DNA of 27,319 nt from an uncultured Clostridia bacterium (GTDB taxonomy: Bacteria > Bacillota > Clostridia > Oscillospirales > Ruminococcaceae), in NCBI GenBank assembly GCA_947427325.1, contig CANEHP010000006.1, positions 1 through 27,319 of the forward strand. The letters are read 5' to 3'. Position numbers and translations under genes: made by a program. Below are positions 7,644 through 14,474 of this stretch, one piece after another. The notes under the pieces were generated by a model. It searched no databases. It worked only from the letters and a program-made list of their open reading frames with translations, and had not been told where the DNA came from. Numbering within the stretch: the first letter of the stretch is position 1; each line of letters begins with the position of its first letter.

Positions 7644-9850
7644 CTTGATTTTTCCCCGCTTTCAGGTGAGTTTATCAGACTTTTGTCCTCCATAGTGCCG
7701 ATCAAAGCCTCTTTCAGCCATTCTTTTGATTTCTCGGTAAGTATATTCAGCTTTTCGTAAACGGCGTCGTAATCTATGTTACTCATTTGCGTCAGGCTAA
7801 GCTGCTGTTTTTCATCATAATTTTCACTATCGTATGTCACAATACGATTTTCCAGTCCAAGCTGCGTCAATAAGGAGGTTATTGCCCCTAAGCCCTCAAA
7901 CTTTGAGCTTATCAAGCAGGTAAAGTTTTTTCTGAATATAATCGAGAAACAAACGGCATGGTATGTATCGGTGAATATGTATGAGGCGTTTTTCAGATAG
8001 CACAGCCAATCCTCCACATAGGTATTAACGGTAGGCAACGTCCACTTGCCCTTCAATTCATAAGCCGATGACAAAACGTCCTTTACGCAAAAAGGTTCAA
8101 GATTTTTTTCGCCGGCATACTTGATAATTATGCTTTCGGTATTTTCATCCGGACTTAAAATATATATAAAAATATACGGATTGCTTTTATATGCCCTTGA
8201 TTTTTCAATCAGCCGGTTAAATGTTTTTTCATCCGCAATAAAAACAGGGTCCAATACACTCTGCGCCTGTATGCCAAATTCCGTTTTACAAATCTCCGCT
8301 CCCGTTTCTTCTCTTAAAGAAACGCAATTAAAATTTCTTATAGCGGTGGAAAAGCGCTTTTTAATTTCCTCCGGCGCATTATAGCTGTCACTGCCGAATG
8401 ATGTTGCATATGAAATTTTTACTTTATCTTCTCCTGCAAATGACAGTGTGTAAAAGTCGAAAGAATGTCCGAACAAATTATAATTCCAGACCTGGTCAGA
8501 TGCTACCATAAATGTTCCGCATCTCATATTTAAGCTTTTCATCTCTTCAATAGAGCCGAACAAAGGCGAAAGCGCATAATCCTTATACGGATTTTCTCTA
8601 AAAAGTATCGGTTCTCTTAGCGGACGCCACGGCTCAATATCGGGCTTTTCCAGCATCAGAACCTCATATCCCATATCCGTCAGAACACTGTACATTGCAT
8701 AATGCGTCAGGTGAGCGCCGAAATTGCCCGCACTCCAGTTTGCGGCAACGACAATATCGTAAGAGTTATCTCTGATATAATGCTGAATATCCTCGACAGT
8801 TCTCTTTCCTTTAATAAAGTCAAATAAACGTGTTCTGCTTTTGTTTTCAAGGTATTGACTGAAAAATCTGTTGTTTTCCAGCGCAAATCTTATCGGGACC
8901 TTCTGCATAGACACAAATCTGCTCTTATTGTTCATAAAAAGCTTTCTGCCTTTTACGCTGTTAAGCAGCACCATGCTTAGTCCGTCACCAAGACCCTGTG
9001 AAACCTTATATTTTTCAATCCCGTAAAAAATACCTAAAGTCACGTCGGAATTGCGAGGCAATTCCGCAAATTGACAGCGATAACAGGAGGTACGCAGGGA
9101 CATACAGGTGTTGTGAAAGAAAATAAAGTCTTTATTAAACACAAAACTGCCGTTTGCAAGCTCTGCCTCACATAAATCGGGACGAAAGCCATATTTCTTT
9201 GTTGAAAAATTAAATTTCTCTACCTTACCCTTGTTTTTTTCTATTTCCCGCAGTGCAATATCATAAACATATGGAGACGAAACGCCATGACAAACAAAAT
9301 CTATGGTAGTCAATCCGTCTGTTTCGTCATCGGAAAGATACTTATATATTGCAGCCACATGACAAGGAGTACCGCAGAACATGACGCTTGCTTTATTTTC
9401 AAGCAGCTTTCTTATCTCTTCGAATACATTTCCCGGTGCTGCTTCTATATACTTTGCCCCTGTCAGCTTTTCTATTTCCGACGTTTCATGAATCAATGTA
9501 TACTCTGCACGGTTTCCGTTCATTGCTACCGAGCAAACATATCCGCCTTGTGATATAAAATCCTGTGCCAATACCGAAAAAACTCCTCCGGCAGTGCTTT
9601 TTGAAACAATATCGGGCAAAGCGACAGCACAATAGCATTCGGGGCGCTGACTGTTGATTGTCGGCACTCCCGTTTGAGGACAAATATCAATACATTTTTT
9701 ACAATCTTTACATCTTTTCTCATCCAAAACAGCTGTCAAAAATCCCTCTTCATCTATTTTAAGGGACAAAGCATTATTCGCACAATTTTTAACACAGTTG
9801 CCGCACCCCACGCATTCGTATCGTAAACTTTTAAGCTTGTCCAATATCAT
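7640..9850 (-). CDS. Ferredoxin / FrhB-like / polysaccharide pyruvyltransferase fusion
   Basis: The 736-residue protein has three parts. First, two 4Fe-4S motifs (Cys13, 16, 19, 23 and Cys47, 50, 53, 57). Second, an FrhB/FdhB-type coenzyme F420 hydrogenase beta-subunit domain in N- and C-terminal pieces (about 70-340; STAGGVFSVLAQDF, FCGTPCHVAAI, DFVCHGVSSP). Third, a polysaccharide pyruvyltransferase domain (about 355-700; WSAGNFGAHLTHYAMY, ASDQVWN, ISYATSFGSD, DTYHAVCFS). FrhB-like proteins fused or next to pyruvyltransferases recur in glycan loci of gut anaerobes, suggesting a redox step on a surface sugar rather than F420 chemistry; this is inference. There is no signal peptide. AGGAG lies 8 nt upstream of the ATG. 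It appears intact and is the largest gene of the operon. Confidence 0.85.
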   Translation of the reverse strand: MILDKLKSLRYECVGCGNCVKNCANNALSLKIDEEGFLTAVLDEKRCKDCKKCIDICPQTGVPTINSQRPECYCAVALPDIVSKSTAGGVFSVLAQDFISQGGYVCSVAMNGNRAEYTLIHETSEIEKLTGAKYIEAAPGNVFEEIRKLLENKASVMFCGTPCHVAAIYKYLSDDETDGLTTIDFVCHGVSSPYVYDIALREIEKNKGKVEKFNFSTKKYGFRPDLCEAELANGSFVFNKDFIFFHNTCMSLRTSCYRCQFAELPRNSDVTLGIFYGIEKYKVSQGLGDGLSMVLLNSVKGRKLFMNNKSRFVSMQKVPIRFALENNRFFSQYLENKSRTRLFDFIKGKRTVEDIQHYIRDNSYDIVVAANWSAGNFGAHLTHYAMYSVLTDMGYEVLMLEKPDIEPWRPLREPILFRENPYKDYALSPLFGSIEEMKSLNMRCGTFMVASDQVWNYNLFGHSFDFYTLSFAGEDKVKISYATSFGSDSYNAPEEIKKRFSTAIRNFNCVSLREETGAEICKTEFGIQAQSVLDPVFIADEKTFNRLIEKSRAYKSNPYIFIYILSPDENTESIIIKYAGEKNLEPFCVKDVLSSAYELKGKWTLPTVNTYVEDWLCYLKNASYIFTDTYHAVCFSIIFRKNFTCLISSKFEGLGAITSLLTQLGLENRIVTYDSENYDEKQQLSLTQMSNIDYDAVYEKLNILTEKSKEWLKEALIGTMEDKSLINSPESGEKSR

Positions 9851-10292
9851 GGCAGATTCTCCTATTTTCTCTTAAGATGTTAGGATAATCATATACCGCC
9901 CCTAAAATAAAATCCGAAATATCGGTCATATATAAATCAACAATATCTCCTGTGATAATCGTATCACAATCCAAATACAGCGCTTTTTCTTCCTTGGGCA
10001 GAATATCCGCTATAAACATACGAAAATACATCTCGCAGGTAAGATAATTAACGGTATAAAAACAGTTTTTTGCAATATGCTTCTCGGGTTTGATTTTTTT
10101 CAGACGGATATCCACATGACATTCTTTTGAAAGCTGCTCGAATCTGACGGCATTGTCATTGGATAATTCGGAAAAAAGTATATATATTACCATATCCCTT
10201 GTACCGTGCGTGTTAGAGCATAATGACTTTATGGAACAGGCTGCTCCCGAAGCATATTCATCATTAAGCGAGTAAACAATATTTATAGTCAT
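9831..10292 (-). CDS. GT8 glycosyltransferase, truncated
   Basis: The 153 residues match the N-terminal half of GT8 (LgtC/GspA-like) retaining glycosyltransferases: MTINIVYSLNDEYASGAACSIKSL, TCEMYFRMFIADILP, and the metal-binding DxD in ALYLDCDTII. Full-length family members have roughly 270-330 residues. Here the frame ends in GQA shortly after AVYDYPNILRENRRICHD, overlapping the ribosome site and start of the next gene by 20 nt. The acceptor-binding C-terminal half is missing, probably through a deletion that joined it to the next gene, so activity is unlikely. AGGAG stands 6 nt before the ATG. It is the first glycan gene after the recombinases, with only 59 bp between. Confidence 0.75.
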   Translation of the reverse strand: MTINIVYSLNDEYASGAACSIKSLCSNTHGTRDMVIYILFSELSNDNAVRFEQLSKECHVDIRLKKIKPEKHIAKNCFYTVNYLTCEMYFRMFIADILPKEEKALYLDCDTIITGDIVDLYMTDISDFILGAVYDYPNILRENRRICHDIGQA

Positions 10293-10351
10293 GCTTCTCC
10301 TGCCTTTGCTGAATTAATTATATTGTAAAAATCCTGCATTTGCTTGAATAT

Positions 10352-11029
10352 CTAATACGCTTCCCTCAAAAACTCCAACGGACTTCGACTTTCTTTTAAA
10401 TTTTCAGAAAAATACCTCCCACACTCGCCAACATCTACACCCATAATCTCGCCCATCACAGCAGGCTCTATCCCGCTCTCGGCGCACATCGCCCCAAAAG
10501 TATCCCGCAATACGGAAAAATCCGCATTTTCAATCCCACACTGCTCACATATATCCAAAAAGCGATTTTCCGCCTCCACTGAGCCATCGGTTGTAGCCGA
10601 CACGATTAAGGTCTCTGATGACAAATTTCCATATACGCTTTCCATTTCATTTGTCAGAAACTTAGGCAGATAAATTTTCCTGTCATTTGCACCGCCGACT
10701 GTCAAAACGCCGCCCGAAAAGTCAAAGTCCTCACATTTCAGCCTGCAAAGCTCATCAATCCCGATCCCCGTATTCAGACAAAGATAAATCCCCTTGTCAA
10801 GCGGATTTTCCGACTGTCGCAGCAATGAAGTCAGCCTGTCCAGTTCATCGTCCGCCAAAATTCTCATACCGCCCACAGTCTCAAAATATCGATCCGCAAC
10901 ACGAATATTGCCGCCATTTTCTCTTGCAAATTCCAATATCAGCCGCAAAACCCTCATTACATTTGCCTGCGTTCTGATCGGCAATTTGTTAATTTTATCC
11001 CCGAGCCGTTCAATGCGGGACAAGGTCAA
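10352..11029 (-). CDS. Tyrosine recombinase-like protein, catalytically degenerate (third of trio)
   Basis: The 225-residue protein has a short N-terminal helical part and a recognisable tyrosine-recombinase catalytic domain, but key residues differ. The first Arg position (TGIRxxEL in the paralogue) reads TGIGIDEL, with Gly at 90. HxxRH reads SVLRD, so the His is Ser172 while Arg175 is kept. The GH position reads GVDV. A Tyr206 remains in GRYFSE at the nucleophile position. It starts with TTG overlapping the TGA of the preceding recombinase (TTGA), implying translational coupling. Compared with a usual 280-330 residues, most of the core-binding domain is missing. It could be an accessory subunit or a decaying paralogue. 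Confidence 0.75.
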   Translation of the reverse strand: MTLSRIERLGDKINKLPIRTQANVMRVLRLILEFARENGGNIRVADRYFETVGGMRILADDELDRLTSLLRQSENPLDKGIYLCLNTGIGIDELCRLKCEDFDFSGGVLTVGGANDRKIYLPKFLTNEMESVYGNLSSETLIVSATTDGSVEAENRFLDICEQCGIENADFSVLRDTFGAMCAESGIEPAVMGEIMGVDVGECGRYFSENLKESRSPLEFLREAY

Positions 11030-11943
11030 TCGCCGCAGTCCAAATTACCCAAAACGGGAGAAATATACTCGTCATAAATGTGCAAAAACCTATCGTAAAC
11101 AGAAAGCTTTAACGTATCTTTAGCGGCAGCGAAATATTTTTCGGAATAACAATCAAGCGAGTTTTCACCTGATTTGGCAAAGAAAAAATCCCTGCTGCTC
11201 CGTCTTTCCTCGTCCATGATATCTACCATTTCGCTGCGCAGACTCTCGAGGCTGTTGAAATAAAATTGCCGAATCGCTTTGGTACTGAGCTTTTCGGGAT
11301 CAATGTCCGTTCCCTTGCACGCCATTTTGATTGCCCTCGAAACATTGGATCTGTTGGGAACATTTCCACACCTTGTGGTTAAAATTGTTCCCATAAAGAT
11401 ATTATTTTGTCGGCAATATTCCAGCAAATCATCACATAAGCTTTTAGGCAAATATACAACTCTATCCTCGTCAAAGGTGATTTTTCCTTTTTTAGCGGCA
11501 TCTACGGTGAGCTGCCGCAGTTCGCTCAGCTTTAATCCTGCGCTGCCGATGGACTGCACAATTAAATACAGACGTTCATCCTCGGTTCGCTTGATTGCGT
11601 TAAGAATCTGCAAATATTCTTCAACGCTCGGCGGTTCTTCATCGAAACGCACCTTTTTCCGAGCGGCATCGATCCTTTCCATTCTATAGGGGCAGCCGAT
11701 AAATTCCATATATTTATTTACCCCCGCAATACTCAGCTGTACAGCGGATTCGGAGTTTTTTCTTAACTCCTCCGCTCTGTACTTTCGAAGTAATTCGGAG
11801 GTAATTTTTTTATTTTTAGCAAAATTAACAAATTTTCTTGCCTCCCATTCATAATTTTGGCAGATACTTTTTGCTAAATTCTTGGAGGCAAGAAAATCCT
11901 TGAAGCTGTCTATACTCTGAACCGAAGCTGAAATGCCGCCCAT
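11026..11943 (-). CDS. Tyrosine recombinase-like protein, catalytically degenerate (second of trio)
   Basis: I place the start at ATG 11943 (305 residues, MGGISASVQS) because GGAGG lies 7 nt upstream; the longer frame to 12012 has no ribosome site. The protein is a clear paralogue of the 12372-13211 product: core-binding domain followed by catalytic domain, including NRSNVSRAIKMACK...DIDPEK against DRSNIWRNMKNLCA...VDPEK. Catalytic positions have changed: Arg to Lys138 (GLKLSEL); the KGK beta-hairpin becomes FDED; HNLRH becomes KAIRQ (Arg225 kept); and the GHSS motif is lost behind an insertion. A Tyr (270, in EKYF) may correspond to the nucleophile. Strand cleavage on its own seems unlikely. 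It is coupled to the third gene by overlap. Confidence 0.8.
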   Translation of the reverse strand: MGGISASVQSIDSFKDFLASKNLAKSICQNYEWEARKFVNFAKNKKITSELLRKYRAEELRKNSESAVQLSIAGVNKYMEFIGCPYRMERIDAARKKVRFDEEPPSVEEYLQILNAIKRTEDERLYLIVQSIGSAGLKLSELRQLTVDAAKKGKITFDEDRVVYLPKSLCDDLLEYCRQNNIFMGTILTTRCGNVPNRSNVSRAIKMACKGTDIDPEKLSTKAIRQFYFNSLESLRSEMVDIMDEERRSSRDFFFAKSGENSLDCYSEKYFAAAKDTLKLSVYDRFLHIYDEYISPVLGNLDCGD

Positions 11944-12131
11944 TTTCCGTCCTCCCCAATTTAATCTTACTTTTGCATAAATTTGATAACGCATTCTTAA
12001 TTTGGTAGTCATTTTTGATTGCGTCTAACATTGAATTTAAGCTTAAATTTTTGTTTTGGGGCTGCCAAAAGAGCGGGAAAAGGGTTTTAATATTTAATTT
12101 TTCGATTTTTAAAGTTATTTTCTGTTTTGTA

Positions 12132-12160
12132 TTGACAAACAAAAGGCAGTATGTTATAAT
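12132..12160 (+). promoter_or_regulatory. Perfect consensus promoter with no gene in front of it
   Basis: TTGACA at 12132-12137, a 17-bp spacer and TATAAT at 12155-12160, reading rightward, against the direction of all neighbouring genes. A transcript would start near 12167 and meet the hairpin at 12188-12247 within 25 nt. No plus-strand reading frame follows. It would therefore make a short RNA, or be the movable promoter of an inversion switch. Confidence 0.75.
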
Positions 12161-12166
12161 TTAAAA

Positions 12167-12247
12167 AAAGAAAGCAAAATTTCTGCTAAAAAAATATGGG
12201 GATAAACGACCAAATTAATAAATGGTTATATATCCCCATATTTTTTT
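12167..12247 (+). ncRNA. Candidate small RNA of about 80 nt between recombinase genes
   Basis: Predicted from the perfect promoter at 12132-12160 and the strong hairpin 12188-12247 ending in seven T. The RNA would be a 20-nt single-stranded 5' end followed by a 17-bp stem with an inner ACCA/TGGT pairing. It does not overlap a gene on the opposite strand, so it would not be simple antisense. There is no resemblance to an RNA family I know. Confidence 0.35.
12188..12247. terminator. 17-bp perfect inverted repeat, bidirectional terminator-like
   Basis: AAAAAAATATGGGGATA (12188-12204) is exactly complementary to 12231-12247. Inside, ACCA (12209-12212) pairs with TGGT (12223-12226). Both strands end in seven T, so it could stop the leftward transcript of the 12372-13211 recombinase and any rightward transcript from 12132. 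Confidence 0.7.
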
Positions 12248-12363
12248 GCTCCCCAAAATAAACCTTGCCATGCTAACTCAATATGCGTCGAAGAAATCCT
12301 TTAACTGAGCAATTTACTTAATATTATCCATTTTGCATTGGCAAGGGTTAATTGGGGGAGCAA
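12245..12363. repeat. Imperfect long inverted repeat bracketing about 65 bp
   Basis: TTTGCTCCCC...AACCTTGCCATGC (12245-12273) and its near complement (12335-12363, GCATTGGCAAGGGTTAATT then GGGGGAGCAAT) differ by a few single-base indels and substitutions over about 28 bp. The right arm ends 9 bp from the stop of the first recombinase gene. The enclosed segment contains TAATAT (12319-12324 on the minus strand) as a possible leftward -10 element. The shape, next to an intact tyrosine recombinase gene, fits an invertible segment or a recombinase-binding region; this is inference. Confidence 0.55.
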
Positions 12364-12371
12364 TATTTTGT

Positions 12372-13211
12372 TTATGACCGCAGCACCACAAGGTTCATCA
12401 GGTTTATCTGCCTAAGATGATCCGAACCGTCTTCCATGATGTAGATACGTGTGGTAGCCACACTTGAATGCCCCAAAAGATCGGAAAGGCGTACTATGTC
12501 CTTCTCCAAGGCATAGAACGACCTTGCAAACAAATGCCGCAGATTATGGGGAAATACCTTCTCGGGATCAACATAAGCGGCCGCACACAAATTTTTCATA
12601 TTCCGCCAAATGTTGGAACGGTCGACGGGCTTGCCGCTGCGAGTGACAAACACCGATCCGTTGAAAATTTTCTCCTTTTTGATGTAATTCAATAAAATCT
12701 TGCGCAGCTTTTCGGGAATGAAAATAATGCGGTATTTGCCCTTGCAGGACACCTCCGCCCTGCCGATTTCCACCGCTTCGGCCGTTATATATTGCAGCTC
12801 GGACACACGAATTCCCGTGGCGCAGATAGTCTGAATTATCAATGCCAACCGTTCGTTATTTGCCGCAGTCGCCGTCTTAACAAGCCGTTTGTATTCGCCT
12901 TCCGACAGCTCGTTTCTCAGCGAAAACAGCTGCCTTTGCACCCGAAACATCTTAACGCAGAACTGTGGAACTCCAAGGAATTTCAGAAAACTGTTTATTG
13001 CGCAGATAATAGAATTTGCGCTGACAGGCGACATCTCTTTACGCAGGCTCTCCTTGAACTGCAAAACTAAGTTTTTAGACAAAATTTCATCCTTGGCAAA
13101 CGCCGCAAACCGCTCCACATCGTGACGGTACTTGGTAATTGTGCGTTTGCTGCGCTCCAATTCTCTCAAATATTCCAAAAATTCCGATTGCATTTCTTTT
13201 GTTATGCACAT
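12372..13211 (-). CDS. Tyrosine recombinase/integrase with full catalytic set (first of trio)
   Basis: The 279-residue protein has an N-terminal SAM-like core-binding domain (about 5-90) and a catalytic domain with every expected residue: Arg135 (ATGIRVSEL), Lys157 or Lys159 in the beta-hairpin (CKGKYR), His222-x-x-Arg225 (PHNLRH), His248 (LLGHSS) and the nucleophile Tyr257 (TTRIYIME). Such XerC/D-like enzymes cut and rejoin DNA at short inverted sites for integration, inversion or dimer resolution. The start has GGAGG 8 nt before the ATG. It heads a set of three paralogues read in one direction, with its own promoter at 13237-13266 overlapping a long palindrome. No excisionase, relaxase or phage gene is nearby, so it is not an obvious prophage or ICE integrase. 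Confidence 0.85.
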   Translation of the reverse strand: MCITKEMQSEFLEYLRELERSKRTITKYRHDVERFAAFAKDEILSKNLVLQFKESLRKEMSPVSANSIICAINSFLKFLGVPQFCVKMFRVQRQLFSLRNELSEGEYKRLVKTATAANNERLALIIQTICATGIRVSELQYITAEAVEIGRAEVSCKGKYRIIFIPEKLRKILLNYIKKEKIFNGSVFVTRSGKPVDRSNIWRNMKNLCAAAYVDPEKVFPHNLRHLFARSFYALEKDIVRLSDLLGHSSVATTRIYIMEDGSDHLRQINLMNLVVLRS

Positions 13212-13215
13212 AAAG

Positions 13216-13260
13216 TTATCCTCCGATTTTTTCTTTATTATAGCAAAAATCCGAGGATAA
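13216..13260. repeat. 16-bp palindrome overlapping the recombinase promoter and ribosome site
   Basis: TTATCCTCCGATTTTT (13216-13231) and the complement of 13245-13260 differ at one position, with a 13-bp gap. The left arm contains the ribosome site of the recombinase; the right arm fills the promoter spacer; the -10 box lies between. The predicted mRNA starts inside the left arm, so the symmetry works as DNA: an operator, or a pair of recombinase-binding arms (inference). Confidence 0.6.
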
Positions 13261-13266
13261 TTGCAA
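13237..13266 (-). promoter_or_regulatory. Promoter of the first recombinase gene
   Basis: On the minus strand TTGCAA (13261-13266), an 18-bp spacer and TATAAT (13237-13242). The predicted mRNA leader is only about 20 nt before the ATG at 13211. Confidence 0.6.
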
Positions 13267-13525
13267 GAACGTTGTTTTGCGGAATTTCTGTTTATTTTTC
13301 GGCTGCTTTTTCGTATTAGCAGCTCTTTTCCGTGTCTTTAAGGGGCGGTTTTGAATCGTGCAGCAGCGGCGGGATAAGGATGCTTGATAACCGAAGCTAT
13401 TATCTCGTTGTTTTCCGTGCATAAAATCAAGACATATGCTTACTGCACAATTTGCAAAGGAAAAAACTGTAAGAAAAGCGAATCGACAAAGCAAAACCCT
13501 GACAAGTTGTTGGCATTGATTAAGA

Positions 13526-13656
13526 GTTGCCTTGCGGCTGTGTAGTTGTTGCCAAAAAGATTTTTGGATAACAGTCATAAAAAATATGCTCCCTGTTCGT
13601 TGGGAGCATATTAGGAGTCGCCTTGCGACTGTGCTATGGTTACCAAAAAGATTTTT
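13526..13656. repeat. tRNA-associated repeat, copy without a tRNA, partly duplicated
   Basis: The central part (13552-13630) has the same three elements as the tRNA-linked copies: CCAAAAAGATTTTTGG (13552-13567), hairpin AATATGCTCCC/GGGAGCATATT (13583-13612) and GTCGCCTTGCGAC (13618-13630). Two stretches, from 13526 and from 13618, repeat GCCTTGCG.CTGTG...CCAAAAAGATTTTT about 92 bp apart. The second runs to the stop codon of doc. No tRNA is attached. Open frames through this repeat look alike at all three locations and are not genes. The rest of 13267-13525 shows no feature I can name. Confidence 0.65.
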
Positions 13657-14032
13657 ACGCACGATGCTCCGACAGCCAATTTAAAATAGCATTGACGTCA
13701 AGATTTCCCGCAGCAATACCCAGCCCAAGATCAATCAGCTCCTGCTGTGTGTAGTCAGGCAGAACGCCGTTTGCTTCAAGGAAAATCAGCATAACATGAA
13801 TCCCTGTTCGCTTATTTCCATCAACAAACGGGTGGTTGCAAATAATCGAACGGCACAATGCCGCCGCTTTTGACAACAGCGATGGATAAACCTCTTTATT
13901 GCCAAACGACTGAAACGGAGCGTTCAGAGATGAATTGAGCAAACCCACATCGCGCACTCCGCCCAAACCGCCCGTTGCTTTGATCATCATTTCATGAATC
14001 GACAAGACCTGCCGCTCTGTGAGTCTTATCAT
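13655..14032 (-). CDS. doc: Doc-type Fic-fold toxin
   Basis: The 125-residue protein matches the P1 Doc family in length and in the motif HPFVDGNKRTG (His67 to Gly77). Classical Fic AMP-transferases have HxFxDGNGR. The Lys in place of the second Gly marks Doc, which in P1 phosphorylates elongation factor EF-Tu and halts translation. Asp71, Asn73, Lys74 and Arg75 are all present, so it looks active. Its ATG overlaps the antitoxin TGA (ATGA), giving coupled translation. The gene ends directly at a copy of the tRNA-associated repeat, which supplies its terminator hairpin. Confidence 0.9.
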   Translation of the reverse strand: MIRLTERQVLSIHEMMIKATGGLGGVRDVGLLNSSLNAPFQSFGNKEVYPSLLSKAAALCRSIICNHPFVDGNKRTGIHVMLIFLEANGVLPDYTQQELIDLGLGIAAGNLDVNAILNWLSEHRA

Positions 14033-14271
14033 TTCGCAAGCTCCTTATATGCTTCAAGATTTTTTTCAATCAGCCTTTGGGAGATACTTGAAATATCTTC
14101 ATCGGGAGCGTTCTGAATTTCCTCGGCAGCGGGAAATTCCATAATGATGTATCTCGGAACATTATTTTTCAAAATAACCGCCGAGCCTTTTTCGTCAACC
14201 AACCTTGCTACTTTGGAAAAATTCTGATTTGCTTCGATTATTGAAACCAAAGATTCCGTATTTACCAACAT
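14029..14271 (-). CDS. phd: Phd/YefM-family antitoxin
   Basis: I choose the ATG at 14271 (80 residues, MLVNTESLVSIIEANQNFSK) because GAGGGG lies about 9 nt upstream. A longer frame to 14307 would start next to the -10 box. The N-terminal part is the Phd/YefM dimerisation and DNA-binding fold (NFSKVARLVDEKGSAVILKNNVPRYIIM split over about residues 17-45). The acidic C-terminal tail (APDEDISSISQRLIEKNLEAYKEL) is the usual toxin-binding helix. The family neutralises Doc and represses its own operon. The gene order (antitoxin first, overlap with toxin) is typical. It sits 125 bp after tRNA-Gln terminator sequences. Confidence 0.85.
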   Translation of the reverse strand: MLVNTESLVSIIEANQNFSKVARLVDEKGSAVILKNNVPRYIIMEFPAAEEIQNAPDEDISSISQRLIEKNLEAYKELAK

Positions 14272-14295
14272 TGAAATCAACCCCTCTCTGCATAT

Positions 14296-14324
14296 ATTAT
14301 ACATCATATTTAGGATAAATTCAA
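14296..14324 (-). promoter_or_regulatory. Promoter of the phd-doc operon
   Basis: On the minus strand TTGAAT (14319-14324), 17-bp spacer and TATAAT (14296-14301). The start is expected near 14289, about 18 nt before the chosen antitoxin ATG. AT-rich partial dyads overlap it, as expected for an autoregulated toxin-antitoxin operon, but no clear operator is definable. Confidence 0.75.
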
Positions 14325-14344
14325 CCTATTTTTATAAAATCAAT

Positions 14345-14383
14345 AAAAAACGACAATTTCCTGACGAAAACTGTCGTTTTTTC
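14345..14383. terminator. Bidirectional terminator between tRNA-Gln and phd-doc
   Basis: AAAAAACGACA (14345-14355) pairs with TGTCGTTTTTT (14372-14382), with AATTT/AAA pairing possible within. T-runs lie on both strands. It isolates the toxin-antitoxin promoter from tRNA transcription. Confidence 0.75.
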
Positions 14384-14396
14384 TGTGATATCGTAA

Positions 14397-14474
14397 CCAA
14401 ATAGATTTTTGGAAATGATTACATGAAAATACGCTCCCGTAAAATTGGGAGCGTATTAGGAGTCGCCTTGCGAC
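14397..14474 (-). repeat. tRNA-associated three-hairpin repeat, copy next to tRNA-Gln
   Basis: Same composition as at 159-238 and 13552-13630: CCAAATAGATTTTTGG (14397-14412), the terminator hairpin (14428-14457) and GTCGCCTTGCGAC (14462-14474), which touches the encoded CCA of the tRNA. With the copy at 13552-13630 it forms direct repeats on both sides of phd-doc. Confidence 0.7.
14428..14457 (-). terminator. Terminator of tRNA-Gln
   Basis: AATACGCTCCC pairs with GGGAGCGTATT around a short loop on the minus strand, followed by TTTT. It is nearly identical to the tRNA-Arg terminator at 190-219. Confidence 0.8.

Noticed and set aside
11849..12142. 97-residue open frame overlapping the second recombinase gene
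   Set aside because: It is out of frame with a clear recombinase domain and has no ribosome site.
10352..13211. Prophage or integrative conjugative element
   Set aside because: Apart from the recombinases there are no phage structural, replication, relaxase or type IV secretion genes in the window.
10352..13211. Classical RIT element (recombinases in trio)
   Set aside because: Gene sizes are smaller and two members lack catalytic residues. The first gene is separated from the other two by a 360-bp repeat-rich gap rather than overlapping. A distant relationship is not excluded.
13216..13662. 148-residue open frame on the minus strand
   Set aside because: It runs through the tRNA-associated repeat. 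Similar phrases (RRLLIRSQ, QKSFW) appear in frames over the other two repeat copies, so the resemblance comes from the DNA repeat, not a protein family. No ribosome site or known domain.
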